Part shown: in pieces, positions 1-5,533 of the stretch
How the letters are laid out: every line of letters begins with the position of its first letter
Position numbering within the stretch: the stretch's first letter is position 1
Program-made: the position numbers and the translations under genes
The notes under the pieces: generated by a model
Databases searched by the model: none
The model's input: only the letters and a program-made list of their open reading frames with translations
What the model was told of the DNA's origin: nothing
NCBI GenBank assembly: GCA_021413595.1
Contig: JAIOQD010000070.1
Span: 1-6,276 of the forward strand
Direction of reading: 5' to 3'
Length of the DNA: 6,276 nucleotides
From: Bacteroidota bacterium
GTDB lineage: Bacteria > Bacteroidota > Bacteroidia > 2-12-FULL-35-15

Positions 1-278
1 TCTTGCTGAAGTGTACCCAAATCACCATGTATAGCATCCGCAGCATGCATAAATATTGCTGGAGTTCCGGTTGAATTAAAAGTAGCTACTATTTTTTGTG
101 CAATAATTGCACTCTTTCCGATACCGGTTACAACAACCCTACCTTTTGATTCATATATTAGTTGAACACATGCAACAAAATCATTATTGATATAATTCAG
201 CAGATTAAGAATCGAGTCTGCCTCAATAGTTAAGGTTGATTTGGCCAGTTCAATTATTTTATCGATGGATTTATTCAC
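1..278 (-). CDS. kdsD: KpsF/GutQ-family arabinose-5-phosphate isomerase (KdsD-like), N-terminal part, cut by the window edge
   Basis: The visible 92 codons form the start of a cytoplasmic sugar-phosphate isomerase. This family interconverts ribulose-5-phosphate and arabinose-5-phosphate, the first step towards Kdo for lipopolysaccharide. After an N-terminal helical segment (residues 1-45), the SIS fold begins. GRVVVTGIGKSAIIAQKI (46-63) is the strand-loop-helix that binds the sugar phosphate, with K55 and S56. FMHAADAIHGDLGTL (76-90) is the family's most recognisable stretch, with the conserved His/Asp/Gly residues. I chose GTG at 276-278 as start because the frame upstream reaches a TAA (291-293) within four codons and holds no ATG; the next in-frame ATG lies inside the SIS domain. 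No Shine-Dalgarno sequence is visible. The full protein is usually ~320 residues with two CBS domains, which would lie outside the window. It is divergent from recQ, a pairing I recall from other Bacteroidota. GutQ/KpsF paralogues cannot be separated from KdsD on this fragment. Confidence 0.88.
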   Translation of the reverse strand, partial: MNKSIDKIIELAKSTLTIEADSILNLLNYINNDFVACVQLIYESKGRVVVTGIGKSAIIAQKIVATFNSTGTPAIFMHAADAIHGDLGTLQQ

Positions 279-457
279 TTGGTAGAATATTTAAAATAAA
301 GTGGAGAACTGTTTGTCATTAGAACAAATTTTACTATATATTTACATTAACAATAATAAAGAAACAAATTTGCTGATTCATTAAAACGGTATAAAATTAG
401 TTTTTTTCCTTGATAATCTATTATACGCTATATTAATTAAAAATCAAAAATATTAAA
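279..457. other. Divergent intergenic spacer between kdsD and recQ
   Basis: This 179-bp stretch is very AT-rich with no convincing open frame. It must carry the start signals for both divergent genes. No Shine-Dalgarno sequence precedes either start. CAAATTTG at 365-372 is a short perfect palindrome but is too common in AT-rich DNA to call an operator. I see no riboswitch or stable hairpin. Confidence 0.6.
312..344 (+). promoter_or_regulatory. Candidate Bacteroidota-type promoter for recQ
   Basis: TTTG at 312-315 and TATATTTA at 337-344 are separated by 21 bases. This matches the Bacteroidota sigma-ABfr layout (TTTG, spacer of about 17-23, TAnnTTTG) at every fixed position except the last G of the -7 box. 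It would give a leader of roughly 105 bases before the recQ ATG. The region is so AT-rich that one near-match is expected by chance, so this is a weak call. Confidence 0.25.
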
Positions 458-2662
458 ATGATGCTCGATGTAGATACGTCCCTTCAACAATGTTTACAAA
501 AATTTTTCGGATTCGACAGCTTTAAAGGACAGCAAGAGGCTATTATTACAAGCCTTATGGAAGGCAAAGATACTTTTGTAATTATGCCAACCGGTGGAGG
601 TAAATCCTTATGTTATCAATTACCCGCCTTAGTGAGTGGAGGTACCGCTATTATTGTTTCACCACTTATAGCTTTGATGAAAAATCAGGTAGATGCTTTA
701 CGCAACTTCGGTAATGAAGAAGGCATCGCTCACTTCCTTAATTCATCCTTATCAAAAGTTGAAATAACTAAAGTAAAAAAAGATATTACGGATGGGAAAA
801 CAAAACTATTATATGTAGCACCTGAAAGCTTAACAAAAGAGGCCAATATTGCATTTTTTAAAGAAATAAAAATCTCCTTTTTTGCCATTGATGAAGCGCA
901 TTGTATATCAGAATGGGGACATGATTTCCGCCCCGAATACCGCAGATTACGCCAGATAATAGAACAAATAGGGAAAGTGCCGATCATTGCTTTAACCGCC
1001 ACAGCTACCCCTAAAGTACAGCAGGACATCCAAAAGAACCGTGGTATGACGAGTGCTAATCTTTACAAATCATCTTTTAACCGCTCCAACCTTTATTACG
1101 ATATACGTCCAAAAACAAATGCAATAAAGGAAATTATCAAATACATCAAAGGACAACAAGGAAAATCAGGTATTGTATATTGCCTGAGCCGTAAAAAAGT
1201 AGATGAGCTTGCTGAAACACTTCGTGTAAATGGTATTAAAGCATTGCCCTATCATGCTGGGCTGGAAGCAAAAGAACGCGCAAAAACGCAAGACTTGTTT
1301 TTGATGGAAGATATCGATGTAATTGTTGCTACCATTGCTTTTGGCATGGGAATCGACAAACCGGATGTTCGTTTTGTAATTCACCACGACATTCCAAAAT
1401 CACTGGAAGGATATTATCAAGAAACAGGCCGTGGCGGACGAGATGGTGGTGAAGGCAACTGTGTTACTTTCTATAGCCATGATGATATTTTAAAACTGGA
1501 AAAATTTATGAAAGGAAAGCCTGTTTCTGAGCAAGAAATAGGTAAACAACTATTGCATGAAACGGTTTCTTATGCCGAAACTTCAAGTTGTAGAAGAAAA
1601 TTCTTATTACATTATTTTGGAGAAGAGTTTGATGAAGCTAATTGTGGTGGAATGTGCGACAACTGTCGTAACCCGAAGCAAAAATTTGAAGGTATGGATG
1701 ATGTGGCATTGGCCATTGAAGCTATATTGGATGTAAAAGAAAAATTTAAAACGAAAGATATAATCAATATACTTTTAGGTACAATCAATTCTACAACAAA
1801 AGCTTACAAACACAACGAACTGGAATGTTTTGGTAAAGGTGCAGAAGACGAAAAAAACGAAAAATACTGGAATGCAGTTATCCGTCAAGCTCTCGTATCA
1901 GGTCTTTTAGCTAAAGATGTTGAAAATTATGGTTTATTAAAGGCCACTCCCGAAGGTAAAATTTTTATGGATGAACCATACAGTATGATGGTTACCAAAG
2001 ATCACGATTACGAGGGAACTGAAACAGATGATGATGAAGGAGGACCAGGTAACAAAGGTGGTTCCGGGGCTGACGCAGCTTTATTTTCCGCATTAAAAGA
2101 TCTATTGAAACAAACAGCCCATAAATTAAAATTACCTCCTTACGTTATTTTTCAAGAATTATCTCTGGAAGAAATGGCCATTCAATATCCTATTAAAATG
2201 GATGAATTGGTTAATATAACAGGGGTTGGACTAGGTAAAGCACAAAAATTCGGAAAACCATTTCTTGATCTCATTACAAAATATGTGGAGGATAATGAAA
2301 TCGAACGTCCACTTGATCTCGTTGTAAAATCAATCGTTAATAAATCGGGCTTAAAAGTTCATATCATCCAAAGCATTGACCGAAAGCTACCTTTAGAAGA
2401 TGTTGCAAGTGCAAAAGGATTAAGTTTATCTGATTTAATTACTGAGATCGAAAGCATAGTACATTCAGGTACCAAAGTGAATATCGCTTATTATATAAAC
2501 GATAATATGGATGATGATAAGCAGCAGGAAGCGATGGAATATTTTAAAGAATCTGCTACCGATTCGTTAGAAGCTGCAATATCAGAATTAGGTGAGGATG
2601 ATTATACCGAAGAAGAAATCCGCCTCATGCGAATTCGTTTTATGAGTGAATTTGGGAATTAG
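458..2662 (+). CDS. recQ: ATP-dependent DNA helicase RecQ (Bacteroidota long form)
   Basis: This is a 3'-5' superfamily 2 DNA helicase that unwinds duplex and branched DNA in recombination and replication-fork repair. The 734 residues show a complete order of domains. Motif 0 is near FKGQQEAI (22-29). Walker A is TGGGKS (45-50). The DEAH box (145-148) runs into the aromatic-rich loop HCISEWGHDFRPEYRRL. Motif III is LTATATP (179-185). Motif VI is QETGRGGRDG (321-330). The zinc site uses C378, C396, C400 and C403. A winged-helix RQC domain follows (about 412-510, with a wing near GLLAKDVENYGLLKATPEG). An acidic, Gly-rich linker (about 514-540) leads to an HRDC domain (about 540-612). A further ~120-residue helical C-terminal domain (about 616-734) resembles the HTH_40-type extension of Bacteroidota RecQ. 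E. coli RecQ is ~610 residues and lacks this last part. Two adjacent ATGs (458, 461) could start it and no Shine-Dalgarno sequence decides between them. All motifs are intact, so it is probably functional. Confidence 0.97.
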   Translation: MMLDVDTSLQQCLQKFFGFDSFKGQQEAIITSLMEGKDTFVIMPTGGGKSLCYQLPALVSGGTAIIVSPLIALMKNQVDALRNFGNEEGIAHFLNSSLSKVEITKVKKDITDGKTKLLYVAPESLTKEANIAFFKEIKISFFAIDEAHCISEWGHDFRPEYRRLRQIIEQIGKVPIIALTATATPKVQQDIQKNRGMTSANLYKSSFNRSNLYYDIRPKTNAIKEIIKYIKGQQGKSGIVYCLSRKKVDELAETLRVNGIKALPYHAGLEAKERAKTQDLFLMEDIDVIVATIAFGMGIDKPDVRFVIHHDIPKSLEGYYQETGRGGRDGGEGNCVTFYSHDDILKLEKFMKGKPVSEQEIGKQLLHETVSYAETSSCRRKFLLHYFGEEFDEANCGGMCDNCRNPKQKFEGMDDVALAIEAILDVKEKFKTKDIINILLGTINSTTKAYKHNELECFGKGAEDEKNEKYWNAVIRQALVSGLLAKDVENYGLLKATPEGKIFMDEPYSMMVTKDHDYEGTETDDDEGGPGNKGGSGADAALFSALKDLLKQTAHKLKLPPYVIFQELSLEEMAIQYPIKMDELVNITGVGLGKAQKFGKPFLDLITKYVEDNEIERPLDLVVKSIVNKSGLKVHIIQSIDRKLPLEDVASAKGLSLSDLITEIESIVHSGTKVNIAYYINDNMDDDKQQEAMEYFKESATDSLEAAISELGEDDYTEEEIRLMRIRFMSEFGN

Positions 2663-2819
2663 ATCAAAAAGTTAAAAGTTTTAAGTCAAAAGTCAAAATA
2701 ATCACAATAGAAAAAATTGAATTTATACTTGAATTACATTTTGTCCTTTATTTTGACTTCTTTTTTGTTGAGCAAAGAACTTTTGAATTTTGAATTTTTC
2801 TCTTTTGACTTCTTTCAAA
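2663..2819. repeat. Intergenic AAGTCAA / TTTTGAA heptamer-repeat region with inverted arms
   Basis: The gap after recQ is made largely of 7-nt near-repeats. AAGTCAA occurs twice in tandem at 2683-2696. TTTTGAA occurs twice in tandem at 2781-2794. The 13-mer TTTTGACTTCTTT occurs at 2751-2763 and again at 2803-2815. The left block is the reverse complement of the right-hand type. AAGTCAAAATAA (2690-2701) pairs perfectly with TTATTTTGACTT (2748-2759), leaving a 46-base loop. There is no GC-rich stem with a U-tract, so it is not a classical terminator, although it lies just after the recQ stop. A weak promoter-like pair (TTTG 2752-2755, AACTTTTG 2778-2785) could serve the next gene but is hard to tell from the repeat itself. 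From memory, similar A-rich heptamer tracts occur between genes in other Bacteroidota; I know no function for them. Confidence 0.6.
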
Positions 2820-3863
2820 ATGGCAAACAGAACCCCAACCGCTGATTTATTAAAAGGAATTGCGGCACTATTAATGATTCAAGTACACATCATTGAATTA
2901 TTTGCCACACACGATATTTTCAAAAGCAATTTAGGTAAACTGCTCCTCTTTTTAGGTGGTCCACCCGTAGCTCCTTTATTTATGGTGGTTTTCGGGTATT
3001 TTATTGCCCAATCAAAAAAACCAACAATTCAATTAGTAGTAAGAGGAGTAAAAATTCTTTTTTTAGGACTATTTTTGAACCTTGCATTAAATTTTAATTT
3101 GATCCTATCTGTAAATAAAGGATTGCTTGATATTAATATTTGGCCATATATTTTTGGCGTTGATATATTGTATCTCGCAGGGTTAAGCATCATTATAATT
3201 GCATTGTTAAAAAAGACCCTCGACAAAAGTTTTGTTTTAGTTATTCCTTTTATTATTGTTTCCGCATATCTGGGTAGTTTTCTTTTACAGTATAATACTG
3301 AACAGCCATTTTTAAAATATATCCTTTCATTATTTTATGGTACTTCAGGATGGTCATACTTCCCCTTATTTCCTTGGCTGTCCTACTCTTTAACGGGTAT
3401 TCTTTTGTATAAAGCAACACAAAATTTTGATCTAAGCTCAGTAGGTAAACCAAAAATAAAAATAATTCTTGGAGCTTGCTTTCTACTGTTTTTGACTCTT
3501 ACCATTCGATTTGCTATTCGCATCTCATCAGACCTCCCTGCTTATTATCACCATGGATTAATTTTCTTTTTATGGGTGATCTCATTTCTCTTCTTTTACA
3601 GTTTTTTTATTAACGAAATTGACAAGCGATTGGGTGCCACAATTTTATTTATATACTTGAAATGGTTAGGAAAAAACATTACTATTGTGTACATAATTCA
3701 ATGGGTAATTATTGGAAATATTGCCACCGAAATATATAAAACGGTGTCAGACCCTTTATATTTGCTACTCTGGTTTGCATCTGTTTTATTGATTTCCAGC
3801 GGTATTTGTTATTCGTGGATTAAGATCAAAGAAATGCTAATAAAAAAACAATTAAACAATTAA
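2820..3863 (+). CDS. Multi-pass membrane protein, DUF1624/HGSNAT-like acyltransferase family
   Basis: A 347-residue inner-membrane protein with about ten hydrophobic segments (roughly 8-30, 41-62, 72-95, 109-130, 137-156, 176-198, 213-233, 245-264, 283-301, 312-335). The N-terminal TADLLKGIAALLMIQVHI (7-24), with D9 and H23, matches the D-x-x-(R/K)-G...M-x-x-V-H pattern of DUF1624 and heparan-alpha-glucosaminide N-acetyltransferase-type proteins. SYFPLFPWLSYSLTGILLY (179-197) resembles that family's FPLFPW segment. LGKNITIVYIIQWVIIG near 283-299 fits its late helix. Family members move acetyl or acyl groups across the membrane onto sugars or other acceptors; the substrate here is unknown. I chose ATG 2820 over an upstream in-frame TTG (2790) because the extra ten residues would be translated from the repeat tract. 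It lies 54 bp upstream of the hydrolase on the same strand and may be co-transcribed with it. Alternatives are the acyltransferase-3 or DUF418 families. The membrane topology is secure, the exact family less so. Confidence 0.75.
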   Translation: MANRTPTADLLKGIAALLMIQVHIIELFATHDIFKSNLGKLLLFLGGPPVAPLFMVVFGYFIAQSKKPTIQLVVRGVKILFLGLFLNLALNFNLILSVNKGLLDINIWPYIFGVDILYLAGLSIIIIALLKKTLDKSFVLVIPFIIVSAYLGSFLLQYNTEQPFLKYILSLFYGTSGWSYFPLFPWLSYSLTGILLYKATQNFDLSSVGKPKIKIILGACFLLFLTLTIRFAIRISSDLPAYYHHGLIFFLWVISFLFFYSFFINEIDKRLGATILFIYLKWLGKNITIVYIIQWVIIGNIATEIYKTVSDPLYLLLWFASVLLISSGICYSWIKIKEMLIKKQLNN

Positions 3864-3917
3864 ACAGTAAGCAAACAATAGCGGTGTAATCAGTTAACAA
3901 TCCATTAATCATTTTAT

Positions 3918-4997
3918 ATGTACTATAAAACTTCCGACAATCTGAATCTTCATTATGAAGTTCATGGAAATCTAAATTCAAAAAAATATATACTTTTTCT
4001 CAACGGACTTTCTCAATCAACGGTGGCTTGGTTATTAATGCTTCCGGCATTTACAAATGACTATCAAATAATTTTATGTGATTTTATTTTTCAAGGACAA
4101 TCTGATACAAAAGCTAATGAAAGAAGTTTTGATCAGCACGCTGCCGATGTGAATGGTTTACTCGAATCTTTAAAGATCAAAAAATTAGATATAGCAGGTA
4201 TTTCATACGGAAGCTTGGTTGCACAGCACATTGCCCTTAATTATCCCGAGAAAGTAAACAACCTGATTTTACTTTCCTCCTTTGCTCATAAAACATCTTA
4301 TTTTGAGGCAATATCATTGGCCTGGCAAAGAGCCTTGGATACAGGCGGGTATTCACTTATGCTCGATGTGATGCTCCCAACCGTGCTAAGTGAAGCCTAT
4401 TTTGAACATCCTTTGATACCTATTAATATCCTTAAAAACTCAAGGCAAACCACCAATACAGATGCCGGAGCTCTTAACAAATTAATGGATGCCACTTATA
4501 AACGTGGCGACTATAGGGAAAAACTTAAAGAAATTAAAATCCCAACAATTGTAATCCATGGAGAAAAAGATGCTTTACTGCCTGTACACATGGGAAAAGC
4601 TGTTGGTGACTCCATTCCCGGAAGTAAATTTATTGTTATTCCAGGTGCCGGTCACACCCTTAATTTGGAAGCCGTTCCACAAACAGTAAAATTGATATTG
4701 GATTTTATTCAGATTCCAATACAGCCCACTCTTGTTGAAAAAAGCAAGATCAGTGAATTGCATTTCCCCGATAAAGAAGTACTTCTGTCGGAAGCGGCTA
4801 TCCAACAAAGAAAACGAGACATTGAAAGAGCAATATTACTTGGAAATAATTATAAAACAAAAGTGAAAATTATTTTTGCCGATGATCAAGGAATTAAACA
4901 AATAAAAACTACCATTTGGGGAATAACCGACAAAGGAATTCTTTTAAACAAAGCACTTGTTATCCCCATTAATCGTATCCATGAGATAAAGGAATGA
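3918..4997 (+). CDS. Alpha/beta-fold hydrolase with a fused C-terminal small domain
   Basis: Residues 1 to ~265 form a complete alpha/beta hydrolase, probably cytoplasmic since no signal peptide is seen. The catalytic triad is S96 in GISYG (94-98), D218 in GEKDALLP and H246 in GAGHTLNLE. The usual HG of the oxyanion loop reads NG (29-30, LFLNGLSQS), and CDFIFQGQSD (54-63) follows. NG plus a D-x-x-F-x-GQS segment recalls the RhlA/PhaG branch, which handles (R)-3-hydroxyacyl groups; this comparison is from memory. Residues ~274-359 are extra. A charged helix (RKRDIERAILLGNNYKTK) leads into a short beta-rich module ending IPINRIHEIKE, which looks like a small protein that I recall as free-standing in Bacteroidota. 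Other hydrolases of this class stop near 265 residues. No Shine-Dalgarno sequence is visible before ATG 3918. The stop overlaps the next start by ATGA, allowing coupled translation. Substrate is unknown: esterase, lactonase and acyl-transfer roles are all open. Confidence 0.85.
   Translation: MYYKTSDNLNLHYEVHGNLNSKKYILFLNGLSQSTVAWLLMLPAFTNDYQIILCDFIFQGQSDTKANERSFDQHAADVNGLLESLKIKKLDIAGISYGSLVAQHIALNYPEKVNNLILLSSFAHKTSYFEAISLAWQRALDTGGYSLMLDVMLPTVLSEAYFEHPLIPINILKNSRQTTNTDAGALNKLMDATYKRGDYREKLKEIKIPTIVIHGEKDALLPVHMGKAVGDSIPGSKFIVIPGAGHTLNLEAVPQTVKLILDFIQIPIQPTLVEKSKISELHFPDKEVLLSEAAIQQRKRDIERAILLGNNYKTKVKIIFADDQGIKQIKTTIWGITDKGILLNKALVIPINRIHEIKE
4737..4994 (+). other. Fused C-terminal domain of the hydrolase (small helix plus beta-module, ~86 residues)
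   Basis: This part encodes hydrolase residues 274-359. It opens with EKSKISELHFPDKEVLLSE, followed by a basic helix and alternating strands (KVKIIF, KQIKTTIWGI, GILLNKALVIPI). The pattern suggests a small beta-barrel. I recall ~75-80 residue stand-alone hypothetical proteins in Bacteroidota with the same LGN..K.KVKI.F...G.K...TT.W layout and the same IPI..IH.. ending. No ATG lies at the joint and the frame is continuous, so it is read as one polypeptide with the hydrolase. Function is unknown. Confidence 0.55.
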
Positions 4998-5473
4998 TTA
5001 AAGAAGGAACATCTAAATTCGGCAATATAGATGTATTGATCAACAACGCAGGAATACAATATGTTTCACCAATAGAGGAGTTTCCTGCCGAGAAATGGAA
5101 TGATATCATTGGAGTTAATTTAACAGCAGCATTTCATACCTCCAAAGCAGTTTGGGCGGGAATGAAAGAAAATAAAAGCGGAAGGATCATAAATATTGCT
5201 TCGGCTCACGGATTGGTTGCCTCTGAATACAAAGCAGCGTATGTGGCCTCAAAACATGGCTTGGTGGGATTAACGAAAGTGCTAGCACTGGAAGGTGCTC
5301 CATTCGGAATAACTGCGAATGCAATTTGCCCAGGTTACGTTAAAACCCCTTTAGTTGAAAAACAAATTTCGGAACAATCCATATCACATAATATTCCTGA
5401 AAAAGAAGTGATCGATAAGATCATGCTTGCAAAACATCCGATCAAAGAATTAGTTAACAGTCAATCAATTTGA
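4994..5473 (+). pseudogene. Truncated 3-hydroxybutyrate dehydrogenase (SDR family), missing both ends
   Basis: The 159 residues match the middle of a D-3-hydroxybutyrate dehydrogenase, which oxidises 3-hydroxybutyrate to acetoacetate with NAD in ketone-body or PHB metabolism. Visible are NNAGIQ (17-22), VNLTAAF (41-47), IINIASAHGLVAS (65-77) with catalytic S70, Y83 and K87 of YxxxK, and NAICPGYVKTPLVEKQI (109-125). NNAGIQ together with SAHGLVAS is typical of this enzyme within the SDRs. Family members are ~255-260 residues. Here the first ~75-80, including the TGxxxGIG nucleotide-binding motif, are absent, and the bases upstream encode the hydrolase tail in frame. At the other end similarity stops after AKHPIKELV, so ~35 residues with the usual ITGTALPxDGGW tail are also missing. 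Without the Rossmann glycine motif it should not bind NAD and is very likely inactive. The ATGA overlap with the hydrolase means it may still be translated. An assembly join is an alternative explanation. Confidence 0.8.
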
Positions 5474-5533
5474 GCCTAAGTAATATATTTAGCCTCCGAT
5501 GCCGCTTCAATGATAACATGAACTGCAAAGAGG
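5450..5533. other. Unassigned junction segment between two broken convergent genes
   Basis: Similarity to 3-hydroxybutyrate dehydrogenase ends near 5450 on the plus strand. Similarity to TonB-receptor barrels ends near 5533 on the minus strand. The ~80 bases between are read as a short tail by both frames but fit neither family. The two stops are only two bases apart (plus TGA 5471-5473, minus TAG at 5476-5478). No hairpin terminator is present, although convergent neighbours often share one. This is best read as the scar of one or more rearrangements. Confidence 0.45.

Noticed and set aside
445..452. Minus-strand TATTTTTG resembling the -7 box of a Bacteroidota promoter for kdsD
   Set aside because: No TTTG lies at a suitable distance upstream (it would fall within recQ codons), and the match is expected by chance in A/T runs.
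730..1387. Minus-strand open frames inside recQ (730-1029 and 1166-1387)
   Set aside because: They lie opposite highly conserved helicase motifs and their translations show no domain; they are shadows of recQ.
2690..2759. The 12-bp inverted repeat as a rho-independent terminator for recQ
   Set aside because: The stem is AT-rich, the loop is 46 bases long and no U-tract follows the stem in the expected form.
2790..2819. Upstream TTG start that would add ten residues to the acyltransferase
   Set aside because: The added residues come from the TTTTGAA/TTTTGACTT repeat tract, and a normal ATG at 2820 directly precedes the conserved TADLLKG motif.
2663..2819. CRISPR-like array in the repeat tract
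   Set aside because: Units are only 7-13 bases, imperfect and without unique spacers of constant size; no cas genes are present.
3029..3453. Minus-strand open frames inside the acyltransferase gene (3029-3226, 3253-3453)
   Set aside because: They are opposite membrane-helix coding sequence and have no recognisable features.
4575..4808. Minus-strand open frame opposite the hydrolase
   Set aside because: The plus strand here encodes the catalytic Asp and His of the hydrolase; the antisense product resembles nothing.
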